DNA of 64,000 nucleotides from contig JAZNQN010000044.1 of assembly GCA_045590195.1 (NCBI GenBank), positions 124,001 to 188,000 of the forward strand, written 5' to 3'. The notes under the pieces were generated by a model. That model was not told the origin of the DNA. It made no database searches and saw only the letters and a list, made by a program, of their open reading frames with translations. The position numbers and the translations under genes are program-made. The DNA comes from JAZNQN01 sp045590195. GTDB taxonomy: Bacteria; Bacillota; Clostridia; UMGS1883; UMGS1540. This document shows, piece by piece, positions 26,959 to 35,415 of the stretch; within the stretch, counting starts at the first letter, position 1; each line of letters begins with the position of its first letter.

Positions 26959-28086
26959 ATGAAACGCAAAAGATATGTTGCCATAATTGCAATTATCTCT
27001 TTAATTGCTTTTCTCGCAATAACACTCCTGCCTACAATTTCAAATATTGTTTATGCGGCCGGAACAAGAGCTCAGCTTGAAGAAAAACTTAAACAGTCAC
27101 AGGCCAGCAAATCTGCGGCAGAACAAAAGGTTAAAGACCTTAATGCACAAAAAAGCTCTATAAAAGAAGAGCTTGAAGCTTTAAATTCTCAGATTGCCGA
27201 GGTTGAAAACGAAGTAAACGAAATGAACGCGGCAATTGCAGAAAACAATGCTCAAATTGAAGCTCAGCAGGAAAAAATTGATATTTACGACGATGAATTC
27301 AAAGAAAGAGCCCGCACCATGTACAAACACGGCTCCGTTTCCTACCTTGATGTACTTTTTGGGGCAAACAGTTTCAGCGATTTGATGTATAAAGTTAAAA
27401 TGGTAGAGCGAATAATAAATTACGACAGAGCTATTATTCAGGAAATGACCGACGCAAGAACTGCTCTTGAAAAACAAAGGGAAGAAAAAGAATTTAACCT
27501 TCAGATTCTTGAAAACAAGCAAAGCGAATACAATTCAAAAATTGCTTTAAGAAACGAGAAGATAAACCAGATTAACTCCGATGTTGAAGCAGCACGTGCC
27601 CAGGCCGACAAAGAAGAAGCCGAAATGGCATCACTTCGCAGCCAGATAGCAAAGCTTGGTTCTTCCACATCGTCGGGCCCTTCTGTTGCATCTTATGGCT
27701 CTATGCAGTGGCCTTCGGCTACATCGAAATATATTACTTCACCTTACGGAACAAGATTCCACCCCATTCAGAAGCGCTACAAAACCCACACAGGTATTGA
27801 CATTGGTGCCGCTTCGGGAACACCTGTACTTGCAGCTGAATCGGGCAAGGTTATTATGGCTCAGTGGAACGGCGGCTACGGAAAATGTGTTGTAATTGAC
27901 CACGGCGGCGGAATAACAACTCTTTACGGCCACAATAGTTCTTTAAGTGTAAGCGTTGGCCAGAAGGTTACAAAAGGCCAGCAAATTGCCCTTGTTGGCT
28001 CGACAGGCAACTCCACAGGCCCTCACATTCATTTCGAAGTACTTATAAATGGTAAGCATACCGATCCTATGGCATATGTAAGATAA
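26959..28086 (+). CDS. Secreted coiled-coil M23 peptidoglycan hydrolase (FtsEX partner candidate)
   Basis: 375 residues: signal peptide to about residue 34 ending near VYAAG, a long coiled coil at about 35-235, a Ser/Gly linker, then an M23 domain from about 250. Zinc ligands are present in KTHTGIDIG and in GPHIHFEV, so the enzyme should be active. This architecture is that of CwlO/EnvC/PcsB-type proteins regulated by FtsEX, and the gene follows ftsX by 18 nt with its own AAAGGAG. The partnership is inference from order and architecture. Confidence 0.9.
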   Translation: MKRKRYVAIIAIISLIAFLAITLLPTISNIVYAAGTRAQLEEKLKQSQASKSAAEQKVKDLNAQKSSIKEELEALNSQIAEVENEVNEMNAAIAENNAQIEAQQEKIDIYDDEFKERARTMYKHGSVSYLDVLFGANSFSDLMYKVKMVERIINYDRAIIQEMTDARTALEKQREEKEFNLQILENKQSEYNSKIALRNEKINQINSDVEAARAQADKEEAEMASLRSQIAKLGSSTSSGPSVASYGSMQWPSATSKYITSPYGTRFHPIQKRYKTHTGIDIGAASGTPVLAAESGKVIMAQWNGGYGKCVVIDHGGGITTLYGHNSSLSVSVGQKVTKGQQIALVGSTGNSTGPHIHFEVLINGKHTDPMAYVR

Positions 28087-28104
28087 TTAAACCATATAAT
28101 TTAC

Positions 28105-28124
28105 GGGCGGCATTTTTGCCGCCC
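28105..28124. other. GC-rich hairpin between hydrolase and ctp genes
   Basis: GGGCGGCA, four T, TGCCGCCC forms a perfect 8-bp stem. No T-run follows, so it is more likely an mRNA stability or processing hairpin than an intrinsic terminator. Confidence 0.5.
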
Positions 28125-28152
28125 ATAATAATGTTCGAAAGGAAGTTTTATT

Positions 28153-29310
28153 TTGTCGGAACGTAAAAAAATTATTCTGTCTGTAATAATTACTTTTCTT
28201 GTTACTGTTTTTGGTGTTAACCTCTTTTATGGATTTACAGGCTCTAAAAGCGAGCTTGTTGAAAGCATTATAAAAGAACACTTTGTTGAAGATGTTGACA
28301 GCAGTAAAATTGATGAATATATGGCAAAAGGTGCTGCAGCAGCACTGGGTGACGACTATTCATATTACCTTACTTCTGAAGAGTACACCGCACTTATGTC
28401 AGACATTACAGGCGAATACAAGGGAATTGGCGTTGAAGTTTATGTTAGTGCAGAAGGAAATTTAACTGTTTCAAACGTGTTTATGAACACTCCTGCCGAA
28501 AAAGCAGGCCTTCGCGCAGGCGACATTATTTATCAGGTTGACGATATTGTTGTTGATATGGAAACTTCGGCAGATGCCATAAGCTATATGCGCGGCCTTT
28601 CAGAAGAAGGTAAAAAAGCTGAAACTATGACAATTCAGGTGATTCGCAACAACAACACTTTTTCAGCTGAACTAACACGCGATGAAATTGTTGCTCAAAC
28701 TATTTTCTCAAAGAATATTGACAATATAAAATATATTCGCATATCGTCCTTCTCCCCTTCAACCTATCAGGAATTTGTTACGGCTTTAAATGATATCGAC
28801 AAATGCAAGGGGCTTATAATCGACGTTCGAAATAATCCCGGCGGAATACTTCAGACAGTTGTAGACATATGCGACACACTTTTGCCTCAGTCAACCGTTG
28901 TTTACACTAAAACGCGCGACGGAAAAGAAAAACATTTCAAAAGCGACAAAAGCTTTATAAATCTTCCCGTGGCAGTTTTAATAAATGGCGAAAGTGCATC
29001 TGCATCGGAAATTTTAGCAGGGGCTATTAAAGATAACAAAGCCGGCTTACTTATCGGCGAAAAAACCTACGGTAAGGGCAGTGTTCAGGAGATTTTTCCA
29101 TTTAAGGACAATAGTGCTTTAAAACTTACAATTGCTTATTACTACACTCCTTCAGGCGTTTGCATAAACGGGATTGGTATTGAACCTGATTTTGAAGTTG
29201 CAATACCCGAAGATACATTGAATCAACCCGTTACTACTTTGTCGGCAGATAACGACCCTCAGCTTTTAAAAGCCATTGAGCTTATATCAAGCGGAAAAAT
29301 TACAAGATAA
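28153..29310 (+). CDS. Carboxy-terminal processing protease (S41, CtpA/CtpB type)
   Basis: 385 residues starting with TTG behind AAAGGA. One N-terminal membrane segment (about 7-28), a PDZ domain at about 90-180, then the S41 serine protease domain. The catalytic Ser-Lys dyad is in INGESASASEILAGA and GEKTYGKGSVQEI near residues 280-310. Extracytoplasmic proteases of this family trim wall hydrolases and sporulation signalling proteins. Its place after ftsEX and the M23 hydrolase suggests that it processes or degrades that hydrolase, which is inference. Confidence 0.9.
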   Translation: MSERKKIILSVIITFLVTVFGVNLFYGFTGSKSELVESIIKEHFVEDVDSSKIDEYMAKGAAAALGDDYSYYLTSEEYTALMSDITGEYKGIGVEVYVSAEGNLTVSNVFMNTPAEKAGLRAGDIIYQVDDIVVDMETSADAISYMRGLSEEGKKAETMTIQVIRNNNTFSAELTRDEIVAQTIFSKNIDNIKYIRISSFSPSTYQEFVTALNDIDKCKGLIIDVRNNPGGILQTVVDICDTLLPQSTVVYTKTRDGKEKHFKSDKSFINLPVAVLINGESASASEILAGAIKDNKAGLLIGEKTYGKGSVQEIFPFKDNSALKLTIAYYYTPSGVCINGIGIEPDFEVAIPEDTLNQPVTTLSADNDPQLLKAIELISSGKITR

Positions 29311-29363
29311 CGAATAATCAATTAAATTGCGGTTATAACATTTTTTGTAAGGAGCTGCAATTT

Positions 29364-29732
29364 ATGATTTATCCAATTTTATTTATTATTGGTGGCACAG
29401 GTTACTGTTTGCTTGAAATTATCTGGCGAGGCTATACTCATTGGAGTATGGCTCTGGCAGGTGCGCTTTCACTTGTGTTTATGGGTTATTTATGCTTAAA
29501 CTTTAAAGAATTGCCTGTTTTTTTCAAAGCACTGCTTTCTTCTTTGTTCATTACGGGCACAGAACTTATATTCGGCATAATATTTAACCTTTATTTTAAT
29601 ATGGATGTGTGGAACTATTCAAACAGTCCATTTAATTTTGCAGGCCAGATTTGCCCACAGTTTTCGCTTTTATGGTTCTTTTTAAGCTATGGGGTAATAT
29701 TCACTTTGGAAAAGGTTTTTTTAACGCTTTAA
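29364..29732 (+). CDS. Small membrane protein of the ABC_trans_CmpB (DUF1113) type
   Basis: 122 residues with about four membrane segments and the family motif WNYSNSPFNFAGQICPQFSL near residue 73. Such proteins are listed as putative ABC transporter type IV permeases, but function is not established. It starts with AAGGAG upstream and lies between ctp and the promoter for the next gene. Confidence 0.75.
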   Translation: MIYPILFIIGGTGYCLLEIIWRGYTHWSMALAGALSLVFMGYLCLNFKELPVFFKALLSSLFITGTELIFGIIFNLYFNMDVWNYSNSPFNFAGQICPQFSLLWFFLSYGVIFTLEKVFLTL

Positions 29733-29747
29733 TTTTGTCTTTTTCTA

Positions 29748-29776
29748 TTGACAAGCCTTAAAAGGTGTTATAAAAT
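29748..29776 (+). promoter_or_regulatory. Promoter for the small-export gene and metK
   Basis: TTGACA, 17-nt spacer, TAAAAT, 32 nt upstream of the ATG at 29808. Strong match to the vegetative consensus. Confidence 0.8.
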
Positions 29777-29807
29777 TATATATTATCAAATTACAGATGA
29801 GGTAACT

Positions 29808-30287
29808 ATGTCATCATTTTTAAATTTATTTACAAAAGAAATTTATGTGGCATTTGTTTCAATGCTTCCTCTTATTGAACTGCGAGGTGCTATTCCTGTT
29901 GGTGCAGCTTTGGGGCTTTCAACACTTACAACCTACATAATAGCAGTAATAGGAAATTTATTGCCAATTCCGTTTATTCTCTGGTTTTCAAGGCCAATTA
30001 TGGCGTGGCTTAAAAAAACAAAGCCCCTTCGCCCTATTGCCGAAAAGCTTGAACAGAAAACAGAGGCAAACAGAGAAAAAATTATGAAGTACAGCGCATT
30101 TGGCCTTTTCCTGTTTGTTGCCATTCCTCTTCCGGGAACAGGCGCATGGTCGGGCGCTCTTGCTGCTGCACTTTTTGATATGAGATTTAAATATGCATTT
30201 CCAAGCATTGCGCTTGGCGTTTTAGCCGCAGGGCTTATAATGTGTTTTGGAACTTCTATTGTTGGGTGGATTATTGGTATTTTTTAG
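29808..30287 (+). CDS. Small multidrug-export family membrane protein
   Basis: 159 residues from the ATG at 29808 with GATGAGG upstream; the open frame extends further up but overlaps the promoter. Polytopic, with the family signature PLIELRGAIPVGAALGLS near the N-terminus and PGTGAWSGALAA near residue 110. Members (PF06695) are called small multidrug export proteins, although the transport role is weakly supported. It lies 24 nt before metK. Confidence 0.82.
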   Translation: MSSFLNLFTKEIYVAFVSMLPLIELRGAIPVGAALGLSTLTTYIIAVIGNLLPIPFILWFSRPIMAWLKKTKPLRPIAEKLEQKTEANREKIMKYSAFGLFLFVAIPLPGTGAWSGALAAALFDMRFKYAFPSIALGVLAAGLIMCFGTSIVGWIIGIF

Positions 30288-30311
30288 TATTTTAAAGAAA
30301 GGCTTTTACTT

Positions 30312-31469
30312 ATGAGAAAATTTTTTACTTCAGAATCAGTTACAGAAGGTCATCCTGATAAAATGTGTGACCGCATTTCAGATAATATTCTTGATGCTAT
30401 TTTAGCTCAGGACAAGAACGCAAGGGTTGCCTGCGAAACCTGTACAACAACAGGTATTGTTATGGTTATGGGCGAAATTACAACAAATTGCCATGTTGAT
30501 TTCCCGACAATTGTAAGAGATACTGTTAAAGATATTGGCTACACAAACTCTGCCTACGGTTTTGACGCTGAAACCTGCTCTGTTTTAAACAGTATTCACG
30601 GCCAGTCGCCTGATATTGCTTTAGGGGTTGATTTATCTCTTGAAGCTAAAGAAGGTTCCTGCAACTGCGGCAGCGGCGCAGGCGACCAGGGTATGATGTT
30701 CGGCTATGCCTGCAACGAAACAAAAACTTTAATGCCTATGCCTATATCTCTCGCTCACAAGCTTTCCAAAAAGCTTTCCGAGGTTAGGAAAAATGGAACT
30801 CTTACATATTTAAGACCTGACGGCAAAAGCCAGGTAACTGTTGAATATGAAAACGACAAGCCCGTAAGAATTGACACGGTTGTAATCTCTACTCAGCACG
30901 ACCCTGATGTTACACTCGAGCAAATTCGTGAAGATATGATTAAATATGTTATTATTCCTTCACTTCCACAAAATCTTTTAGACGACAAAACAAAATATTT
31001 TATAAACCCAACAGGCAGATTTGTTGTTGGCGGACCTCACGGCGACAGCGGCCTTACAGGAAGAAAAATTATTGTTGACACTTATGGCGGAATGGCTCGC
31101 CACGGTGGCGGGGCTTTCTCCGGCAAAGACCCTTCAAAGGTTGACAGAAGCGCGGCTTACATGGCAAGATACGTTGCAAAAAATCTTGTTGCCGCTTCTC
31201 TTGCTGAAAAATGTGAAGTTCAGCTTGCTTATGCAATTGGTGTTGCAAAGCCTGTATCTGTCAGAGTTGATACTTTCGGCACTTCAAAGCTTTCTGAAAG
31301 TCAGCTTGTAGAAATTGTTAACAAAAACTTCGACCTTCGCCCTGACAGCATTATCGAAACTCTCGATTTGAAGCGCCCTATTTACGGCCAGACAGCGGCT
31401 TATGGTCACTTTGGAAGAGAAGATGTTGCCCTCCCCTGGGAAAACACTTCAATTTCACTTAATCTGTAA
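30312..31469 (+). CDS. metK: S-adenosylmethionine synthetase MetK
   Basis: 385 residues, full length. It forms S-adenosylmethionine from methionine and ATP. Motifs are SVTEGHPDKMCDRISDNILD at the N-terminus, GAGDQGMMFGYA near residue 117, and GGGAFSGKDPSKVDRSAAY near residue 258, which holds the phosphate-binding residues. There is no SAM riboswitch in the 24-nt gap upstream. Confidence 0.97.
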   Translation: MRKFFTSESVTEGHPDKMCDRISDNILDAILAQDKNARVACETCTTTGIVMVMGEITTNCHVDFPTIVRDTVKDIGYTNSAYGFDAETCSVLNSIHGQSPDIALGVDLSLEAKEGSCNCGSGAGDQGMMFGYACNETKTLMPMPISLAHKLSKKLSEVRKNGTLTYLRPDGKSQVTVEYENDKPVRIDTVVISTQHDPDVTLEQIREDMIKYVIIPSLPQNLLDDKTKYFINPTGRFVVGGPHGDSGLTGRKIIVDTYGGMARHGGGAFSGKDPSKVDRSAAYMARYVAKNLVAASLAEKCEVQLAYAIGVAKPVSVRVDTFGTSKLSESQLVEIVNKNFDLRPDSIIETLDLKRPIYGQTAAYGHFGREDVALPWENTSISLNL

Positions 31470-31478
31470 CATTACTAT

Positions 31479-31507
31479 CCCCCTTTTCATATAATGAATT
31501 GGGGGTG
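31479..31507 (+). promoter_or_regulatory. Hairpin sequestering the ribosome binding site of the gene after metK
   Basis: CCCCC at 31479-31483 pairs with GGGGG at 31501-31505. Inside, TTCAT pairs with ATGAA across a symmetric TT/TT internal loop, with a 3-nt apical loop. The 3' arm is the ribosome binding site GGGGGTGG of the small gene that starts at 31517. No T-run follows, so translational control is a better fit than termination. Confidence 0.6.
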
Positions 31508-31516
31508 GTTTATAAG

Positions 31517-31783
31517 GTGCAATATATTTTGCCTGCCCTGCTTGTTTTTCTTGTTGGCATTATCGGGCTTGTTATTTTGAATTTTTCGCTTTTGCGCCTC
31601 AATAGTGAAAGCGTTAAAATTGTAATTGACGGTGATGCTTCTCCCGAAAACCTTGAAGGGCTTGTAATTGCTGCAAAAGATGTGGCAGAAAGATATTTAA
31701 TTGGTGCACAGATATACATAGAAGGCGGAAGCGAATTCCAGGTTGATTTGCTTTGCAAAAGGTATGATGTGCAAAAAATATAA
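31517..31783 (+). CDS. Small single-pass membrane protein, unknown
   Basis: I do not recognise it. With the GTG at 31517 (GGGGGTGG 9 nt upstream) it has 88 residues: one membrane segment at about 4-24, then a small alpha/beta domain with KIVIDGDASPENLEGLVIAA and QIYIEGG. An alternative TTG start 18 nt earlier overlaps the hairpin. It is followed immediately by a terminator, closing the metK transcript. Confidence 0.65.
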   Translation: MQYILPALLVFLVGIIGLVILNFSLLRLNSESVKIVIDGDASPENLEGLVIAAKDVAERYLIGAQIYIEGGSEFQVDLLCKRYDVQKI

Positions 31784-31804
31784 GTGCCCGCAGGGGCACT
31801 TTTT
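31782..31804 (+). terminator. Intrinsic terminator
   Basis: AGTGCCC / GGGCACT stem with a 4-nt loop and TTTTT after it, overlapping the stop codon region of the small gene. Confidence 0.85.
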
Positions 31805-31823
31805 ATAAGGAAAGGAGAATGAT

Positions 31824-34025
31824 ATGGAACAAAACTTTGCCGAAGGCGTTGTTTCGGAAATTATTTTTACAAATGAAGATAACGGCTATACAGTATGTTC
31901 CATCGACAATGGCGATGATGAATTTGTTGCCGTTGGAATTATGCCCTCCCTTTCCGCAGGCGAAAGCATAAGAATTTACGGCGAATGGACAACCCATCCC
32001 GACTATGGCCATCAGTTTAAAGTAACAAGCTACGAAAACATTCTTCCGAAAACTCAAACTCAAATTCTTATGTACCTTTCTATGGGAATTATAAAGGGTG
32101 TTGGCCCTTCAACTGCCAGTAAAATTGTTAAAAAATTTGGCGATAAGGCCCTTGATATTATGCGTGACGACCCCATGCAGCTTACCGTAATTAAAGGCAT
32201 AAGCGAAAACAAGGCTCTTATTATGAGTCAGTCGCTTATTTCAAAGCAGGTTATGCAAAACCTTGTTATGTTTTTGCAGCCATTTGGCGTAACGGCGGCC
32301 TTTGCCCTGAAGGTTTTTAAAAAATTCGGCCCCGAGGCTGTAAATAAAATAAAAGAAAACCCATATATTCTTTGCGAGGTTGACGGAATTGGTTTTTTAA
32401 CGGCGGACAAGCTTGCAGCTAAAATAGGTGTTGAGCCTGACAACGAGCAGCGCCTTACGCAGGGTGTTTTATATTGTTTAAAAGAATACTCGCAAAACGG
32501 GCACACCTGCGTTGAATACGAAGGGCTTATCTCACTTAGCCAGAAGGTTTTAAAATGTGATAATACTTGTGCCGAAAACGCAATTTTCTCGCTTATTACA
32601 ACAGGCAAAATTATAAAAGAAAATATTGGCGACAAGATTTTTTGCTATCTTCCTGCGTTTTTTAATGCTGAGGTTGGCGTTGCAAGGCGCCTTGAAGCTC
32701 TGCTTTTGGAAAGAGGCTCTACTTTATGCAAATCTTTTGATGAAACAGTTAAAGCCATTGAAATAAGCAGCGGTATAACTTTATCACAGGAGCAGAAAGA
32801 GGCATGCTTTAAAGCCTGTACAAACAGCGTTTTTATTATTACAGGCGGCCCGGGAACTGGAAAAACAACCATTATAAACACTATTATTTCAATTTTGGAA
32901 AAAGAAGATAAAACTGTTGCACTTTGTGCGCCTACAGGCCGCGCAGCAAAAAGGCTTACAGAAACTTGTGGAATGGAAGCCAAAACCATTCATCGCCTAC
33001 TTGAAATATGTTTTTCCGAGGGCGAAATGCAAAGCTTTATGCGAAGCGAAACCTTTCCCGTTGAAGAAGATGTTATAATTGTTGACGAGATGAGTATGGT
33101 TGACATACTTTTAATGAATTCGCTTTTAAAGGCAATAAAGCCCGGTGCAACCCTTATTATGGCAGGAGATTTTGACCAGCTTCCCTCAGTTGGAGCAGGA
33201 AATGTTCTTTGCGATATGATAAATTCGGGCAAAATTCCGTTTTTAAGGCTTACGGAGATTTATCGTCAGGCATCGGAAAGTATGATAGTTGTAAATGCAC
33301 ATAAAATAAACGCCGGCGAAGCACCGATTTTAAACCAAAAGGACCGCGACTTTTTCTTTATGGAAAGAGAAGATGCCGACGATATTTTAAATACTGTTTC
33401 TGCCCTTTATACAACACGCCTTCCAAATGCGTACGGATACGACAAAATGGCAGAAATTCAGGTTATATCCCCTGCCAGAAAAACAAGGCTTGGCGTAATT
33501 GAACTGAACCGCCGCCTTCAGGCAGATGTAAACCCACCTACCGACAAGAAAAACGAAAAAACCTTTGGAGAGTACACTTTCCGCGAAGGCGACAAGGTTA
33601 TGCAGATAAAGAATAACTACACTACCACCTGGAAAAATATTTACGATGGCAGTGAGGGCATTGGCATTTTCAACGGCGATATCGGAAGAATTGTTACAAT
33701 AAACAGTTACGAAAAAACTATTACAATTGTTTTTGACGAGGAGCGGCGCGTTATATACGATTTTTCGCAGTTTGAAGAAATTGAGCCTGCATATGCAGTT
33801 ACTGTTCACAAAAGCCAGGGAAGTGAATTTCCTGCGGTAATAATTCCTATGTACCCATCTGCCCCACAGCTTATGAACCGCAACCTTTTATACACGGCTC
33901 TTACAAGAGCGAAAAATCTTGTTGTTTTTGTTGGGAGAAAAGATTGTCTTTACAAAATGATTCAAAATACCAATGTTTCAGTTAGAAACTGCGGACTTAG
34001 AAATAAACTGGAGAAACTGCTTTGA
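31824..34025 (+). CDS. recD2: RecD2-type ATP-dependent DNA helicase
   Basis: 733 residues, the length of RecD2, a 5'-3' superfamily 1B helicase found in bacteria without RecBC partners. An OB-like N-terminal domain and helix-hairpin-helix region (GIIKGVGPSTASKIV near residue 91) precede the helicase core. Walker A is GGPGTGKTTIINT near residue 341, Walker B VIIVDEMSMVD near 417, GDFDQLPSVGAGNVL near 452, and the C-terminal YAVTVHKSQGSEFP and YTALTRAK motifs. It starts with AAAGGAGA and its stop overlaps comF. Confidence 0.93.
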   Translation: MEQNFAEGVVSEIIFTNEDNGYTVCSIDNGDDEFVAVGIMPSLSAGESIRIYGEWTTHPDYGHQFKVTSYENILPKTQTQILMYLSMGIIKGVGPSTASKIVKKFGDKALDIMRDDPMQLTVIKGISENKALIMSQSLISKQVMQNLVMFLQPFGVTAAFALKVFKKFGPEAVNKIKENPYILCEVDGIGFLTADKLAAKIGVEPDNEQRLTQGVLYCLKEYSQNGHTCVEYEGLISLSQKVLKCDNTCAENAIFSLITTGKIIKENIGDKIFCYLPAFFNAEVGVARRLEALLLERGSTLCKSFDETVKAIEISSGITLSQEQKEACFKACTNSVFIITGGPGTGKTTIINTIISILEKEDKTVALCAPTGRAAKRLTETCGMEAKTIHRLLEICFSEGEMQSFMRSETFPVEEDVIIVDEMSMVDILLMNSLLKAIKPGATLIMAGDFDQLPSVGAGNVLCDMINSGKIPFLRLTEIYRQASESMIVVNAHKINAGEAPILNQKDRDFFFMEREDADDILNTVSALYTTRLPNAYGYDKMAEIQVISPARKTRLGVIELNRRLQADVNPPTDKKNEKTFGEYTFREGDKVMQIKNNYTTTWKNIYDGSEGIGIFNGDIGRIVTINSYEKTITIVFDEERRVIYDFSQFEEIEPAYAVTVHKSQGSEFPAVIIPMYPSAPQLMNRNLLYTALTRAKNLVVFVGRKDCLYKMIQNTNVSVRNCGLRNKLEKLL

Positions 34026-34741
34026 AAAAACTGATTTCAAAAATACTTCACGTGCTTTATCCAACAAAATGTGTTTTTTGCGAAGGCTTTATAAAAGACA
34101 GCAAAATTCGAATTTGCAATAAATGTGCGAAAAATATAAGCTATAACAAAAATTACTGCCTTAAATGCGGCGACAGAATTGACGCCGTTTTCGGCGCTCC
34201 TATTTGCCAGCACTGCCGCGGCAAAAGCAGGCACTTTGAAAGAGTTTTTGTTCCACTTATATATAAAGATAAAGTACGAAATTCTATATTAAGCTTCAAA
34301 TTTCGCGGAAGGAAAAGCTATAGCAAAACTTTTGCAATTTTAATTTTTACACATCTTCGCCAACACGGTTTTATTCCCGACAAAGTAACCTTTGTTCCAA
34401 TTCATAAGAAACGCCTTCTCAAAAGAGGTTACAACCAAACAGAGGTTGTTGCAAAAGAACTGGCTGCGCTTTTAAACGTTCCGTGTTTGCCTCTTCTTAA
34501 AAAGAGCTATTTTACGCCTAAGCTTTCAAATCTTTCATTCGCTCAGCGAATTAATACAGTTAAAGGCTCTTTTGAGGCAATAAATACCGGCGAAAATTTA
34601 AAAGATAATAATATTTTACTTGTTGATGACATTATTACAACATCTGCAACTGCAGAAGAATGTTGTTCTGTTCTTAAAAAAGCATTTGGTTGCAAACTAT
34701 ATGTTGCCGCCATTGCATCATCAGAAAGGCATAAAAAATAA
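34022..34741 (+). CDS. comF: ComF family phosphoribosyltransferase-like protein
   Basis: 239 residues starting with a TTG that overlaps the recD2 stop (TTGA), GGAG upstream. An N-terminal zinc-binding region has CVFCEG, CNKC, CLKCGD and CQHC pairs in the first 65 residues. A type I phosphoribosyltransferase fold follows, with the PRPP loop ILLVDDIITTSATAEEC near residue 200. ComF is needed for DNA uptake in naturally competent bacteria and may couple to helicases. The overlap with recD2 supports a shared role in DNA handling, which is inference. Confidence 0.88.
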   Translation: MKKLISKILHVLYPTKCVFCEGFIKDSKIRICNKCAKNISYNKNYCLKCGDRIDAVFGAPICQHCRGKSRHFERVFVPLIYKDKVRNSILSFKFRGRKSYSKTFAILIFTHLRQHGFIPDKVTFVPIHKKRLLKRGYNQTEVVAKELAALLNVPCLPLLKKSYFTPKLSNLSFAQRINTVKGSFEAINTGENLKDNNILLVDDIITTSATAEECCSVLKKAFGCKLYVAAIASSERHKK

Positions 34742-34765
34742 CCCATCGAAAGATGGGTTATTTTT
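34733..34765. terminator. Bidirectional terminator between comF and upp
   Basis: AAATAACCCATC / GATGGGTTATTT stem with GAAA loop, A-run on one side and T-run on the other, placed between convergent genes. The comF stop codon is inside the stem. Confidence 0.9.
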
Positions 34766-34772
34766 GTTTTTA

Positions 34773-35399
34773 TTAAAGTGTTCCGAAAAGTCTGTCGCCG
34801 GCATCTCCAAGGCCGGGAACAATATAAGCATTTTCGTTAAGTTTTTCATCGAGAGCTGCAACATAAATATCAACATCAGGATGAGCTTTCTGAACAACCT
34901 CAACGCCCTCGGGAGCTGCAATTACGCACATAAGCTTAATTTTTTTAGCTCCGCGTTTTTTAATAAAATCAATTGCTGCCGCAGAAGAGCCACCTGTTGC
35001 AAGCATTGGGTCAACAACGATTACCTGGCGCTGTTCAATATCTGTTGGCAGTTTGCAATAATACTCAACAGGCTGATGAGTATCATGGTCGCGATAAAGG
35101 CCTATATGCCCAACTTTAGCCGCAGGAATAAGGCTCATTAAAGCATCAACCATTCCAAGGCCGGCACGAAGTATTGGCACAATTGCAACCTGTTTTTTAA
35201 TTTCTTTACCAATTGTTTCACAAATAGGTGTTTTAACCTTTTTGTCAGTAAGTTCGAGGTCTTTAGTAGCCTCGTATCCCATAAGAAGAGCAATTTCGTT
35301 TACAAGTTCACGAAAGTCTTTTACAGTTGTGTTTTCATCTCTAAGCATTGTCACTTTATGGGCAATTAAGGGATGATTCATTACATAAAGTTCACTCAT
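34773..35399 (-). CDS. upp: Uracil phosphoribosyltransferase Upp
   Basis: 208 residues, full length. It converts uracil and PRPP to UMP in pyrimidine salvage. The PRPP-binding motif is VVDPMLATGGSSAAAIDFI near residue 128, and the uracil-binding region VPGLGDAGDRLFGT is at the C-terminus. It is downstream of the uracil permease gene with a 16-nt gap, so transport and conversion are co-expressed. Confidence 0.97.
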   Translation of the reverse strand: MSELYVMNHPLIAHKVTMLRDENTTVKDFRELVNEIALLMGYEATKDLELTDKKVKTPICETIGKEIKKQVAIVPILRAGLGMVDALMSLIPAAKVGHIGLYRDHDTHQPVEYYCKLPTDIEQRQVIVVDPMLATGGSSAAAIDFIKKRGAKKIKLMCVIAAPEGVEVVQKAHPDVDIYVAALDEKLNENAYIVPGLGDAGDRLFGTL

Positions 35400-35415
35400 T
35401 TTTATCCCTCTTTTA

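Noticed and set aside
28105..28124. Terminator after the M23 hydrolase gene
   Set aside because: The stem is good, but no T-run follows, so it is listed as a hairpin only.
30288..30311. SAM riboswitch before metK
   Set aside because: Only 24 nt separate metK from the previous gene and they hold just a ribosome binding site.
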